Source: Alicyclobacillus acidiphilus NBRC 100859
Lineage (GTDB): Bacteria; Bacillota; Bacilli; Alicyclobacillales; Alicyclobacillaceae
DNA: 64,000 nucleotides
Reading direction: 5' to 3'
Assembly (NCBI RefSeq): GCF_001544355.1
Contig: NZ_BCQI01000002.1
Location: forward strand, 98,403 to 162,402
Shown piece after piece: positions 1 through 10,021 of this stretch. Made by a program: the position numbers and the translations under genes. The notes below the pieces were generated by a model, which was given only the letters and a program-made list of their open reading frames with translations, had not been told where the DNA came from and did no database searches. How positions within the stretch are numbered: the stretch's first letter is position 1; each line of letters starts with the position of its first letter.

Positions 1-493
1 CGCCGAGTTTGGTAATGCTCGTGTTGTCGATGGGGCCGTCTTGCAGACCAAGCCAGCGCAGTGCGGCGCGTACGACACCGCCGTGCGTGGCGCAAACGAT
101 GAGTCCTTCGTGATGGGTCTGGCCGATGCCAGTCAAAAACGATGCCACTCGTTGCTCGATATCGTGCGACGATTCCGCATCCGGGGCGCCGTTGGGGAAC
201 CGTTTGTTGCTCTCGGTGCGCAACAGGCCCTCCGCTTGGCCGAAGTACTGTTCCCGCAGGTCGGGCGTCGTCGTGATGTCGGCGCCGGTCACGGCCGCGA
301 TGCACTTCGCCGTATCAAACGCTCGGGTCAAATCGCTGCTGTACATGTGATCCACAGGAACGCCGCGCAAACTTGCCGCCAGCCGTGCGGCTTGCTCTTT
401 GCCGGTATCGTTCAACGGTACGTCCGTCCAGCCTTGGACGCGTCCTTCCACATTCCAATCTGTCTCTCCGTGACGAATGAGCCAGATTTCCAT
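1..493 (-). CDS. Histidine phosphatase family protein (phosphoglycerate mutase-like), cut by window edge
   Basis: The frame starts at an ATG at 493 behind a good AGGAGG site and is still open at base 1, so the C-terminus is missing. The N-terminus reads MEIWLIRHGETDWN, which carries the RHG phospho-histidine motif of the histidine phosphatase superfamily. A second motif CATHGGVVRA holds the other active-site His, and LREQYFGQAEG supplies the usual acidic residue between them. Members act as cofactor-dependent phosphoglycerate mutases, alpha-ribazole phosphatases or broad phosphatases in the cytosol; the sequence alone does not decide which. It is divergent from aroQ, with back-to-back promoters between them. 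Confidence 0.9.
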   Translation of the reverse strand, partial: MEIWLIRHGETDWNVEGRVQGWTDVPLNDTGKEQAARLAASLRGVPVDHMYSSDLTRAFDTAKCIAAVTGADITTTPDLREQYFGQAEGLLRTESNKRFPNGAPDAESSHDIEQRVASFLTGIGQTHHEGLIVCATHGGVVRAALRWLGLQDGPIDNTSITKLG

Positions 494-519
494 TGGCGTT
501 CCTCCTTTCGTCCAGAGCC

Positions 520-528
520 AGTATAGCA
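520..528 (-). promoter_or_regulatory. Extended -10 promoter for the histidine phosphatase gene
   Basis: On the minus strand the bases read TGCTATACT, an extended -10 (TGn-TATACT), 27 nt upstream of the start codon. No good -35 is seen, which is common when the TG extension is present. Confidence 0.45.
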
Positions 529-544
529 AGGATTTATGACGCTG

Positions 545-553
545 TGATACAAT
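545..553 (+). promoter_or_regulatory. Extended -10 promoter for aroQ-efp
   Basis: TGATACAAT fits an extended -10 (TGn-TACAAT) about 50 nt before aroQ. It lies back to back with the promoter for the divergent phosphatase gene. Confidence 0.45.
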
Positions 554-603
554 GATTGCGGTTTTATGCCTAGAATGATTGGGACACATGGGAGGAATGG
601 CCA

Positions 604-1044
604 GTGCCAAATCCCTATCTATTGTTGATCAACGGGCCAAACTTGAATCGGTTGGGCGTGCGCAAACCCGATACCTACGGGACGCGAACGCTTCAAGACG
701 TGGTCGATCTCGTTCGCGAGACAGCACAGGGGTATGGCGTGGAGGTCTTAGATAAACAATCCAATCATGAGGGCGAGCTGATCGATTTCTTGCAGCAGCA
801 TGGACCAGAGGCGCTTGGGATCATCATCAATCCTGGGGCGTTTGGCCATTACGCGTACGCCTTGCGAGACTGTTTAGAGGATATCGACAGACCGACCATC
901 GAGGTTCACATTTCAAACGTGCATAAGCGTGAAGCGTTTCGACACCAGCTCGTGTTGGCTGACGTCGTGCAAGGCCAGGTTGTCGGCTTGGGAACGGATG
1001 GTTATCGTTACGCAGCCATCGCGCTATGTCAATTGAATCCATGA
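604..1044 (+). CDS. aroQ: Type II 3-dehydroquinate dehydratase
   Basis: This 146-residue protein has the normal length of a type II dehydroquinase, the third step of the shikimate pathway (3-dehydroquinate to 3-dehydroshikimate). Family motifs are the N-terminal INGPNLNRLG, the tyrosine segment YGTRTL, INPGAFGHYAYA, and the substrate-binding EVHISNVHKREAFRH. The start is GTG at 604 after GGGAGGAATGGCCA. It is followed 26 nt later by efp, so they are probably co-transcribed. In Bacillus a proline peptidase gene sits between these two; here it is absent. Confidence 0.96.
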   Translation: MPNPYLLLINGPNLNRLGVRKPDTYGTRTLQDVVDLVRETAQGYGVEVLDKQSNHEGELIDFLQQHGPEALGIIINPGAFGHYAYALRDCLEDIDRPTIEVHISNVHKREAFRHQLVLADVVQGQVVGLGTDGYRYAAIALCQLNP

Positions 1045-1070
1045 AGGATATCGACTTTGGAGGGTAATGG

Positions 1071-1628
1071 ATGATCTCAAGCAACGATTTTCGGACAGGC
1101 ACCACCATTGAATACGACAATGCGATTTGGCGCGTGATCGAGTTCATGCACGTCAAGCCGGGAAAGGGCGCGGCGTTTGTTCGCACGAAGCTGAAGAACG
1201 TTCGTACCGGCGCCGTCAAAGAGCAGACGTTCCGAGCTGGCGAAAAAGTGGCGCGCGCGCGCATCGAGACGCGCGAGATGCAGTATCTGTACAACGACGG
1301 TGAAAACTACACGTTCATGGATACCGAAACGTTCGAGCAGATCAACATCAGCCGCGCTCAACTCGATTACGAAGTCAACTTTTTGAAAGAAAACATGAAT
1401 TGCTACATCGTGATGTACCAGGGCGAATCCATCGGTATCGATCTCCCGAACACGGTTGAGCTCGAAGTCACCCAGACGGAACCGGGCGTCCGTGGCGATA
1501 CGGCGACCGGCGGATCGAAACCGGCCACCGTGGAAACAGGTTATACCTTGCAAGTTCCGTTCTTCGTCAACGTCGGCGACAAACTGATTATCGACACGCG
1601 GTCGGGGCAGTACGTTTCCCGCGCGTAA
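1071..1628 (+). CDS. efp: Translation elongation factor P
   Basis: A full-length 185-residue EF-P, the three-domain ribosome-binding factor that relieves stalling at polyproline. The modification loop reads [13 protein letters not shown], with the candidate modified lysine at residue 32, as in Bacillus-type EF-P (known there to carry 5-aminopentanol; the modification here is inferred). The OB-fold ends in [17 protein letters not shown], which is typical. The start ATG at 1071 follows TTGGAGGGTAATGG. A strong terminator follows directly, so aroQ-efp forms one transcription unit. Confidence 0.98.
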   Translation: MISSNDFRTGTTIEYDNAIWRVIEFMHVKPGKGAAFVRTKLKNVRTGAVKEQTFRAGEKVARARIETREMQYLYNDGENYTFMDTETFEQINISRAQLDYEVNFLKENMNCYIVMYQGESIGIDLPNTVELEVTQTEPGVRGDTATGGSKPATVETGYTLQVPFFVNVGDKLIIDTRSGQYVSRA

Positions 1629-1654
1629 GCCGCAGCGTCAGACCCGCCAACTTC

Positions 1655-1704
1655 AAAAAGGCTGTACCGATTTGCCCAACTGGCAGTCGGTACAGCCTTT
1701 TTTT
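1655..1704 (+). terminator. Rho-independent terminator after efp
   Basis: A stem of AAAAAGGCTGTACCGA pairs with TCGGTACAGCCTTTTTTT after a 16-base loop and ends in a run of T. It separates efp from yqhV. Confidence 0.92.
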
Positions 1705-1765
1705 GTGACATGGACGGCCTGCCGGAAGCATAGAGTACAAGCTAGAAGGCCAGGAGGCGATCCCC

Positions 1766-2038
1766 ATGTTTCAAGTGGTCGACAAGTTGGTATACGCTAT
1801 GGCGTCACTCCGGTTTTTGTCCGGAAGCCTCGAGATTTTGGGTGGTCTCTCGATGCTGTATTTGGGTACGGTCCCCCGCGCGTTGCAGGTGAATGGATTG
1901 TTGGCGCTTGTGGGGCCTTTCATTCTCATCTCGGTCACGGCAATCGGTCTCGCCGGGATTGCGGGCGAGGTGAAATTGTGGCGGATCGGTTTTATTTTGG
2001 TTGGCGTCGCCTTCATCCTGTACGGCTCGAAAGCCTAG
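1766..2038 (+). CDS. yqhV: YqhV-family small membrane protein (DUF2619)
   Basis: A 90-residue protein with three hydrophobic stretches (about residues 20-37, 43-60 and 67-86), so it should be a small integral membrane protein. Length, composition and position directly before spoIIIAA match YqhV of Bacillus, whose function is not known. The start ATG at 1766 follows CCAGGAGGCGATCCCC. It is separated from spoIIIAA by 259 bases that contain a tiny minus-strand gene and a probable sigma-E promoter, so it is probably not in the spoIIIA operon itself. Confidence 0.8.
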   Translation: MFQVVDKLVYAMASLRFLSGSLEILGGLSMLYLGTVPRALQVNGLLALVGPFILISVTAIGLAGIAGEVKLWRIGFILVGVAFILYGSKA

Positions 2039-2062
2039 TTCACCTCGCAAGGAATGCAATCC

Positions 2063-2161
2063 TCACGCCTTCTTCTTCATGAAGCTGAACACCAGCGCCA
2101 TCAGGAGCACAAAGATGATGAGGAAGACGACAATCCAGCGGATCATGACGGATATGTCCAC
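2063..2161 (-). CDS. Putative 32-residue single-span membrane peptide
   Basis: On the minus strand GAGGAGG is followed after seven bases by a GTG start at 2161 and an open frame of 32 codons ending in TGA. The peptide begins with MDISVMIRWIVV and ends FSFMKKKA: one hydrophobic helix from about residue 5 to 28, then a positive tail, suggesting a C-in (cytosolic tail) membrane peptide. I recognise no family. The near-perfect ribosome site and the clean helix-plus-lysines design argue that it is real. It is divergent from spoIIIAA, so it might be a sporulation or stress micro-protein; that is inference. Confidence 0.6.
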   Translation of the reverse strand: MDISVMIRWIVVFLIIFVLLMALVFSFMKKKA

Positions 2162-2240
2162 GACGAAACCTCCTCACGTCAAGCCTCTTAGCTAGTGAAT
2201 GCGCTTGGGTGCGATTGCGTTCCGGCGGATCCGATTATTC

Positions 2241-2269
2241 GCATACCGTTCAATACATGTCCATATACA
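2241..2269 (+). promoter_or_regulatory. Probable sigma-E promoter of the spoIIIA operon
   Basis: GCATACC (2241-2247) and CATATACA (2262-2269), 14 nt apart, resemble the sigma-E elements (about KMATATT and CATACAnT). The ribosome site of spoIIIAA starts 12 nt further on. The Bacillus spoIIIA operon is known to be sigma-E dependent, which supports the reading. Confidence 0.5.
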
Positions 2270-2297
2270 TGCACTAGGCGAAGGAGGTGGACAGACT

Positions 2298-3296
2298 ATG
2301 GCGATCCCGCCGAGTGCAGCCGATCCTTGGACCGGAAGTTGGCGCGAGTTGATGGCAATCCTGCCAACCGACGTCCGCGAATCGTTGCGTTGCATCGACA
2401 GCCGCCTGCAACAGGAGGTTGAGGAGATACGGCTGCGTGTCGGCCAACCAGTCGAGTTGCGCAGCAACCGCGGCAGTTTTCGGCTGGAGAGGGCCGGTTC
2501 GTCCGGCGCGTCCACACGGGAGCCAATCATCCTGTCCTCCATCCAACTTGACCACATTCTTCAGCAGGTCACGCAGTTTTCCATGTATGCGGTTGAGGAA
2601 GATATGCGCAGAGGGTTCATTACCATGCCTGGCGGGCATCGTGTTGGCGTCGCCGGACGGGTCGTGGTTGGGGAAGGGAACCGGGTGAAGGCAATCCGCA
2701 ACGTGTCGTCGCTCAACATTCGCATTGCCCGCGAGTTTCCGGGCATTTCGGCGCCTTTGCGACGGGTGCTCGCCCATCCGAAGACTGGGCGGCCATACAG
2801 CACGTTGATTCTTTCGCCTCCGCGCTGTGGCAAGACGACCATGTTGCGCGACATCGTCAAGCAGTGGAGCGACAATCGCGTCGTGCCACGCGAATTTCCG
2901 GCTACTGTCGTCGTCGTCGACGAGCGTTCCGAAATCGCCGGCTGTATCGACGGCATTCCACAGTTCGACCTGGGTCCGCGAGTGGATGTGTTGGATGCTT
3001 GCCCCAAGGCCGACGGCATGTTGATGGCGATTCGGAGCCTTTCGCCTGAGTTGATTGTCACCGACGAGATCGGACGGCAGGAGGACGCTTTGGCGGTCCT
3101 CGAAGCACTGCATTCTGGTGTGTTTGTCATCGCGACGGCGCACGCCCACAGCGTGGAGGAATGGCGACGCAGGCCGCACATGGGCGAACTGTTTCAATCC
3201 GGGGCGTTTTCGCGTTACGTCGTGTTGAGTCGCAGGCGCGGTCCAGGCACCATCGAAGCCGTGTACGATGGCGATTTGCGGCCGATCGCACACTAG
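2298..3296 (+). CDS. spoIIIAA: Stage III sporulation protein AA, ATPase
   Basis: The 332-residue protein is the cytosolic ATPase of the SpoIIIA-SpoIIQ channel made by the mother cell to feed or signal to the engulfed forespore; it is related to type II/IV secretion ATPases. A Walker A variant SPPRCGKTT lies at about residues 173-181 and VVVVDERSEIAG at about 200-210 is the Walker B region. HAHSVEEW and SRRRGPGTI are further family segments. I chose ATG 2298 because AAGGAGGTGGACAGACT precedes it; an in-frame start at 2199 has no such site. It opens an eight-gene operon, spoIIIAA-AH. Confidence 0.97.
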   Translation: MAIPPSAADPWTGSWRELMAILPTDVRESLRCIDSRLQQEVEEIRLRVGQPVELRSNRGSFRLERAGSSGASTREPIILSSIQLDHILQQVTQFSMYAVEEDMRRGFITMPGGHRVGVAGRVVVGEGNRVKAIRNVSSLNIRIAREFPGISAPLRRVLAHPKTGRPYSTLILSPPRCGKTTMLRDIVKQWSDNRVVPREFPATVVVVDERSEIAGCIDGIPQFDLGPRVDVLDACPKADGMLMAIRSLSPELIVTDEIGRQEDALAVLEALHSGVFVIATAHAHSVEEWRRRPHMGELFQSGAFSRYVVLSRRRGPGTIEAVYDGDLRPIAH

Positions 3297-3308
3297 GAGG
3301 CCGGGTCC

Positions 3309-3824
3309 ATGCTCAGACTGGTTGGATCGCTTCTGGTGTTGATGTCGACGACGGCCATTGGCTTCCGAATGGCCGCTGCCTATCGCGAACGACCGCGCGA
3401 AATCCGCCGCTTGTTGACCGCGCTCAATCATCTTCAGGCAGAGATCGAGTTTCAGGCCAGACCGCTGCCGAAGGCGTTGACGGAAGTCGGCCATCGGGGC
3501 GAAGGGACGTCCGGCAAACTGTTTCTCGCTGCCGCGGAACACCTTCGCCAGGACGGATCGAACGTGGGTCAGGCGTTCTCCAGCGCCATCTCGGATGTGC
3601 TCGGCCAGAGCGCGCTGCGCCCGTCGGATTTGGAACCTGTTCAAGCCATCGCCAATTCGCTTTCGACCATGGACGCGCGTCACCTCCGATCGCAATTTGG
3701 ACTCGCCGCAGACACGCTCAGCCAAGCCGAGGAGGACGCGCGCGAAGAAGCCGCCAAGACGGCAAGGCTATGGCAATACCTCGGCATCCTGGCTGGTGTG
3801 ATGCTCGTCATCTTATTGTATTGA
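3309..3824 (+). CDS. spoIIIAB: Stage III sporulation protein AB
   Basis: A 171-residue protein with an N-terminal membrane segment (about residues 5-22), a soluble helical middle containing LEIEFQARPLPKAL-like sequence (seen as IEFQARPLPKALTEVG), and a C-terminal membrane helix ending in VMLVILLY. SpoIIIAB resembles GspF-type inner-membrane platform proteins and works in the SpoIIIA channel. The start follows TAGGAGGCCGGGTCC, 12 nt after spoIIIAA. Confidence 0.95.
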   Translation: MLRLVGSLLVLMSTTAIGFRMAAAYRERPREIRRLLTALNHLQAEIEFQARPLPKALTEVGHRGEGTSGKLFLAAAEHLRQDGSNVGQAFSSAISDVLGQSALRPSDLEPVQAIANSLSTMDARHLRSQFGLAADTLSQAEEDAREEAAKTARLWQYLGILAGVMLVILLY

Positions 3825-3916
3825 GGTTCACGGGGTACCACAGACCATCCAGCTGACCGTCAGGCCGAGTGGTTCGGCAACGGGTGCGGATCGTTGTTGA
3901 GATTGGAGGCGACAGC

Positions 3917-4120
3917 GTGTCACCGGAGATTCGCGATATTTTTCGGATTTTTGCCGTTGGGTTCATTGCGGCCATCTTTCATACGGTTCTCAAACAGAGT
4001 GGCAAAGAGGACTTTGCGCACTGGGCCACGCTTGCTGGTTTTATCGCCGTCTTCGTGATCGTCATCGGCTATGTCGATCGCCTGTACAACGAAATCACCA
4101 GCGTCTTTCTGTTGCAGTAG
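3917..4120 (+). CDS. spoIIIAC: Stage III sporulation protein AC
   Basis: A 67-residue membrane protein with two helices (about residues 9-22 and 36-53), the normal size for SpoIIIAC, a component of the feeding-tube channel. The frame is open from 3869, but GTG 3917 has GGAGG eight bases upstream and gives the family's typical N-terminus MSPEIRDIFRIFAVGF. The 92-base gap after spoIIIAB is the largest in the operon and holds no other gene that I can see. Confidence 0.94.
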   Translation: MSPEIRDIFRIFAVGFIAAIFHTVLKQSGKEDFAHWATLAGFIAVFVIVIGYVDRLYNEITSVFLLQ

Positions 4121-4128
4121 GTGAGGAC

Positions 4129-4515
4129 ATGCACATCTTTCAAATGGTAGGCATCGGGTTGACCGCGACCATTCTGTCCTCGGTCATCCGCCAGCAATCG
4201 CCCCAGTTCGCAACCTTGATCAGCATTATGGCAGGCGCCGTTCTCCTGTGGATGGTTGTCCACTCGATGACCGGAGTGTTTCGGAGCCTTGACGGAATCG
4301 CCAGCATGGCGAAGCTGAACCAAACGTTTTTGTCGACCGTTCTCAAGATCATCGGCATTGCCTACGTCGTCGAATTCGCGGCGCAGGTGGCCCGCGACGC
4401 GGGTGAGGGCGCCCTCGGCGGAAAGATTGAACTCGCGGGCAAAGTGGGCATTGTCATACTCGCGCTGCCCATGATCACGGATGTTGTTCAGACGCTCGTC
4501 CACTTGCTGCCGTAG
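4129..4515 (+). CDS. spoIIIAD: Stage III sporulation protein AD
   Basis: A 128-residue membrane protein with about four hydrophobic segments; the N-terminus MHIFQMVGIGLTATILS is characteristic of SpoIIIAD. It belongs to the mother-cell membrane part of the SpoIIIA channel. It starts 8 nt after spoIIIAC with GTAGGTGAGG upstream. Confidence 0.94.
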   Translation: MHIFQMVGIGLTATILSSVIRQQSPQFATLISIMAGAVLLWMVVHSMTGVFRSLDGIASMAKLNQTFLSTVLKIIGIAYVVEFAAQVARDAGEGALGGKIELAGKVGIVILALPMITDVVQTLVHLLP

Positions 4516-4530
4516 GGAGGAGGAAATGAC

Positions 4531-5835
4531 GTGCGAAGGCGCATCATTCCCTTCGTGATCCTAGGAGCTGTGGTCTGTATCCTGTTGGGATTTGGAATCT
4601 CCACCGTGCACGCGGCGGACGCCGAGGGCGGGACGTGGAACAGCTCGAACGCCGTCGCGACAGCGAATTCGTCCGCGAGCGGAACATCGTCAACGGGATC
4701 CGCTGGTGTGTCGGGGATTGCAGGTGAGAACGCGACGCGAAGCGCCATTCAACAGGCCGCGCAAGCGCAGCTCGACACGTTGCCAACGAAAGATATCGAT
4801 GAGTACTGGAAGGATTTGCAGAATGAGTACGGTGGCTATTTGCCGGACCTGTCCGGCGGCAGTCTGGTGAAGGCGTTGCTCGGCAACGGAGGGCCAAGCT
4901 TGTCGTCGATTGTCCATGGACTCACGGCGTACTTTTTTCACGAGTTGTTCGACGATGCCGGCTTGCTCGGGACGATTCTCATTCTCTCGGTCGTCGCGGC
5001 GATTCTCAAGTCGGTGCAGGGCGCCTTCGAGCGGCAATCCGTGAGCCAAATTGCCGATTTACTGGTCTTTTTCGCGCTGTTGGCCCTGGTCGCGCATTCG
5101 TTCATTGAAACGATCGGCGCCGCGCGTCACGCCATCGAGACGATGAACCACTTCATGCTCGCGACCGTTCCGCTGACCATCACGTTGTTGGCCGCGTCGG
5201 GTTCCATCGCGTCAGCCGCGTTCTTTCAGCCGATGCTGTTGTTTACCGTTCATTTTGTCAGCAATGTGGTCTTCTATCTCGTGTTTCCGCTCATCTTTTT
5301 CTCGGCGATCCTCGACTTGACCAGCACGCTGTCGGAACGGTACCAACTCACGCGGCTCGCTGGACTGTTCCGATCCGTCGGCGTCGCGACCTTGGGGTTT
5401 GCCTTGGCGGTGTTTATCGGGATCACGACGATTCAAGGGGCGGGCAAGGGCATCGCTGACGGGGTCGTTTTGCGCACGATGAAATTCGGGGTCCAGACGT
5501 TTGTGCCCGTGATCGGCAAGGCGATCTCGGATGCGGCTGAAACCGTGTTGAGCGCGTCGCTACTGGTCAAGAACGCGGTCGGTGTGGCAGGACTCATTGT
5601 CGTTTGCCTTATCGCCGTGTTTCCGGCCATCAAGATCCTGGCTGTTTCGCTCATGTATGGAGGCAGCGCCGCCTTGATGCAGCCGCTTGGCGAAACGCCG
5701 ATGGTCGCGTGTCTGGGCACCCTCGGCAAGACGCTGGTGCTGGTCTTTGGATGCGTGGCCGCCGTGGCGATGATGTTCTTTATCGCGATTTGCATCCTGC
5801 TGGCGTCGGCCAATCTGGCGGTGATGACGGCGTGA
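4531..5835 (+). CDS. spoIIIAE: Stage III sporulation protein AE
   Basis: This 434-residue polytopic membrane protein is the largest subunit of the SpoIIIA channel. An N-terminal signal-like helix (about residues 5-26) is followed by a Ser/Ala/Thr-rich low-complexity extracytoplasmic stretch (about 28-70), then about seven or eight membrane helices. IEIDEYWKDLQNEYGG-type sequence (seen as DIDEYWKDLQNEYGGYLPD) marks the family. GTG 4531 follows GGGAGGAGGAAATGAC. Its stop overlaps the spoIIIAF start. Confidence 0.95.
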   Translation: MRRRIIPFVILGAVVCILLGFGISTVHAADAEGGTWNSSNAVATANSSASGTSSTGSAGVSGIAGENATRSAIQQAAQAQLDTLPTKDIDEYWKDLQNEYGGYLPDLSGGSLVKALLGNGGPSLSSIVHGLTAYFFHELFDDAGLLGTILILSVVAAILKSVQGAFERQSVSQIADLLVFFALLALVAHSFIETIGAARHAIETMNHFMLATVPLTITLLAASGSIASAAFFQPMLLFTVHFVSNVVFYLVFPLIFFSAILDLTSTLSERYQLTRLAGLFRSVGVATLGFALAVFIGITTIQGAGKGIADGVVLRTMKFGVQTFVPVIGKAISDAAETVLSASLLVKNAVGVAGLIVVCLIAVFPAIKILAVSLMYGGSAALMQPLGETPMVACLGTLGKTLVLVFGCVAAVAMMFFIAICILLASANLAVMTA

Positions 5836-6359
5836 GCGGATTGGGCCATTGGTTGGCGCAATTGATTGTCATCGTGGTCATCAGCATCGTCGCGGAAATG
5901 CTTCTGCCGACGCGCGCCACGGAGAAGTACGTGCGGGCAGTGCTTGGCGTGGCGATGATCGCGGCGATGATCAATCCCATCGTTCCGCTTTTGAAGGGAC
6001 AGTCCGCGAAGGCGTTGGCCAGCACTGCGGCGAGCCTCTTTCAAGGTGCTCCCGCCGCGCCAGCGACGCCGTCGTCGGCGTCGCTTGAGACGAGCTACCA
6101 GCAGACGCTCGATCACGAGGAAGAAACGTCGGCGGATCGGCTCGTCGCGGCGTCGCTGCGCTCCACGCTGCCTGCCGCGCTGCGAAATGATATTTCGTCC
6201 ATCGAGATCGAAAACGCCATGACGCCGTCCGACATGTTGATTCGAGTCAGGCTCGACGGCGGTGGAAAGACGACTGAGGACGATGTGACAGACGCGATTT
6301 GCGACCTGTTGGCGATCCGCCCGGCACAGGTGGTTGTCACAGTCGACGGAGGGACTTGA
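5832..6359 (+). CDS. spoIIIAF: Stage III sporulation protein AF
   Basis: A 175-residue protein with two N-terminal membrane helices (about residues 7-25 and 35-51) and a soluble C-terminal domain with a ring-building-motif type fold known for SpoIIIAF. The start GTG at 5832 overlaps the spoIIIAE stop in GTGA, implying coupled translation. The frame extends upstream inside spoIIIAE, but that part is a shadow. Middle residues (about 70-90) are Ala/Pro/Ser-rich and probably a flexible linker. Confidence 0.93.
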   Translation: MSGLGHWLAQLIVIVVISIVAEMLLPTRATEKYVRAVLGVAMIAAMINPIVPLLKGQSAKALASTAASLFQGAPAAPATPSSASLETSYQQTLDHEEETSADRLVAASLRSTLPAALRNDISSIEIENAMTPSDMLIRVRLDGGGKTTEDDVTDAICDLLAIRPAQVVVTVDGGT

Positions 6360-6360
6360 C

Positions 6361-6825
6361 ATGGATTGGCAGCGCTTGGCCAAACAGAAATGGCTCATTT
6401 TCCTCGCCGCCCTTGGCGTGATCCTATTGTCAGTCAGCACGTTGCTGCCGAAACGGGCGGATCCGGCCACGACGACGACCTTGGGCACGGGTGCGAACGT
6501 CGACGATTGGATGAACGGAACGACCAACGGCACAGGCGGCGGAGGGACGACGACACCGTTGCCTTCGGTTGCCGAGATCGAAACCTATTACGACTCGCAA
6601 CTGGAGCGCATTCTATCAAAAATAGCGGGGATTCGTGCGGTCACGGTGATGGTGACGACCACCCCTTCGTCTGGGAAGACCAGTCAGCCGCAGGTGATCG
6701 GCGTGCTGGTGACCGTGAACGCCGATAATTTTTTCACGGCAAAATCGGAAATCGTGGAATCAATTACGAATGTGTTGGACGTGCCTGCATATAAGATTAG
6801 TGTAGAGCCTCAAAAGGGAAACTAG
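6361..6825 (+). CDS. spoIIIAG: Stage III sporulation protein AG
   Basis: A 154-residue bitopic protein: one membrane helix near the N-terminus (about residues 12-29), a Gly/Thr-rich linker (about 35-66), then a ring-building domain (VAEIETYYDSQLERIL onward). SpoIIIAG is known to form the large ring of the channel in the intermembrane space. ATG 6361 has GGAGGGA upstream and starts one base after the spoIIIAF stop. Confidence 0.94.
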   Translation: MDWQRLAKQKWLIFLAALGVILLSVSTLLPKRADPATTTTLGTGANVDDWMNGTTNGTGGGGTTTPLPSVAEIETYYDSQLERILSKIAGIRAVTVMVTTTPSSGKTSQPQVIGVLVTVNADNFFTAKSEIVESITNVLDVPAYKISVEPQKGN

Positions 6826-6849
6826 ACGCTAGACTAGGAGGATGCATGA

Positions 6850-7437
6850 ATGGTAAAGCGACAGACAGTTTGGCTATCAACGATGATGGTGCTATCGCTG
6901 ATGTTAATTGGTTACTACACAATGAACAATCAAGCGAGTCCTGCGTCTACCACGGCGACCAACGCGTCATCACAGACATTGACGACGACCCCAGTCGAAT
7001 CGAATGGAACGGATGCGAACAGCGCCAACTCGACGGCAAACTCGTCCAGCACGAACTCGGAAAGTGGACAAATGAGCAGCAGCGACAACTGGTATAACGA
7101 GTTGCAATCGCAGATCGACAATACCATCAGCCAGAAAATCAGCAATTATCAAGCGGTTATCGCCAACAACAACGCGTCGGCGGAACAGATCACAGCCGCC
7201 GAAAAGGAACTGGGCAAGGAAACAACGCTGTACAATGGGCTGCAGCAGGCCACGGCAGCGGTTGTCGCTGAAGGGTACAAGAACGCGGTGATTGAACCGG
7301 ACAACAGTCAGACCACGTTCACGGTGTACGTCCAAGCGAAGTCGCTGTCTCCCGCGGACGCGGTGAAAGTGATGAACGTCGTCAGCCAGCAGTTGGATGT
7401 ATCGATGATGAACATCGACGTGAAGGCGCACCAATAA
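6850..7437 (+). CDS. spoIIIAH: Stage III sporulation protein AH
   Basis: A 195-residue bitopic protein: membrane helix at about residues 9-25, then a long Ser/Thr/Asn-rich linker (about 28-77), then the YscJ/FliF-like ring-building domain (about 80-195). SpoIIIAH binds SpoIIQ from the forespore to zip the two membranes together. The linker is rich in low-complexity repeats. It ends the operon and is followed by a terminator. Confidence 0.95.
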   Translation: MVKRQTVWLSTMMVLSLMLIGYYTMNNQASPASTTATNASSQTLTTTPVESNGTDANSANSTANSSSTNSESGQMSSSDNWYNELQSQIDNTISQKISNYQAVIANNNASAEQITAAEKELGKETTLYNGLQQATAAVVAEGYKNAVIEPDNSQTTFTVYVQAKSLSPADAVKVMNVVSQQLDVSMMNIDVKAHQ

Positions 7438-7468
7438 GCCAAATTTCCTCGTGAGGCGGGGACAGCGA

Positions 7469-7500
7469 GGGTCGTGCCCGAAGTGGACGGCCCTTTTTTT
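7469..7500 (+). terminator. Terminator after spoIIIAH
   Basis: GGGTCGT pairs with ACGGCCC (one G-U pair) across an 11-base loop and is followed by seven T. It closes the spoIIIA operon. Confidence 0.8.
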
Positions 7501-7563
7501 CGCGTCTTTTCAGGGCCTGCCGCGAGCTCTTCCACATACTTTCTAGAGCGACCAGAGCAGGTA

Positions 7564-7572
7564 TGATATACT
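7564..7572 (+). promoter_or_regulatory. Extended -10 promoter for accBC
   Basis: TGATATACT is a TGn-TATACT extended -10 about 45 nt before accB. No convincing -35 was found. Confidence 0.45.
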
Positions 7573-7616
7573 TGGACGAGCGTTGTGATTCAGGTTGATC
7601 AAGGAGAGACCGTACA

Positions 7617-8087
<471 letters not shown>

Positions 8088-8167
8088 GGCCGAATTGAGA
8101 CGCTTTGGAAGGAGCCAATTTGGTTCGTCCACGCGTTCTACAGATTTTTACGAGGGGCAGAACAACG

Positions 8168-9511
<1,344 letters not shown>

Positions 9512-9560
9512 CCGAAGCTTGTCATATGATGCATAGACGACACTTGAGGAGGGTATGAAC

Positions 9561-9992
9561 ATGCCAAATATGGAGTATGAGCTTACGGAGCACGGTACCG
9601 TTCACATTGCGGACGAGGTCGTGCAAATTATCGCTGGCGTCGCGACGAGCGAGATCGAAGGCGTGGCGAGCATGAGCGGTTCGTTTGCAGGCGGACTGAC
9701 CGAATCCATCACTGGCCGGCGAAATCTCGCGAAGGGCGTAAAAGTGCAATTTGCGGAAAATGATCGATCGTGCGCTATCGATATTTACGTCTCCCTTCGA
9801 TTTGGCGTCAACATTCCCGACACAAGCTATCAGATCCAAGAGCGTGTGAAGGCTGCGGTGGAGAATATGACCGGATTGCGGGTGGATCACGTCAATGTAC
9901 ACGTTGTGGCGATATCTTTTGGAGCAGATGCCGACAATAAGGCGATGGACGCAGACCATATCATAGGTACGGAGCACAACCCTGTGCTGTAA
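9561..9992 (+). CDS. Asp23/Gls24 family envelope stress protein
   Basis: A 143-residue Asp23/Gls24 domain protein, like YqhY of Bacillus. Typical is the opening HGTVHIADEVVQIIAGVAT followed by EIEGVASMSG and RVDHVNVHVVAISF. Such proteins collect at the membrane through AmaP, which is the next gene. Two ATGs (9555 and 9561) compete; GAGGAGGG ends seven bases before 9561 and only one before 9555. The location after accBC is shared with Bacillus, where a link to acetyl-CoA carboxylase control has been proposed. Confidence 0.93.
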   Translation: MPNMEYELTEHGTVHIADEVVQIIAGVATSEIEGVASMSGSFAGGLTESITGRRNLAKGVKVQFAENDRSCAIDIYVSLRFGVNIPDTSYQIQERVKAAVENMTGLRVDHVNVHVVAISFGADADNKAMDADHIIGTEHNPVL

Positions 9993-10021
9993 GGGCTCCG
10001 TTCGGCTGATGGAGGGGTAGC

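Noticed and set aside
2274..3725. 483-codon open frame on the minus strand
   Set aside because: It is antisense to spoIIIAA and spoIIIAB and has shadow-like composition; no ribosome site at its start.
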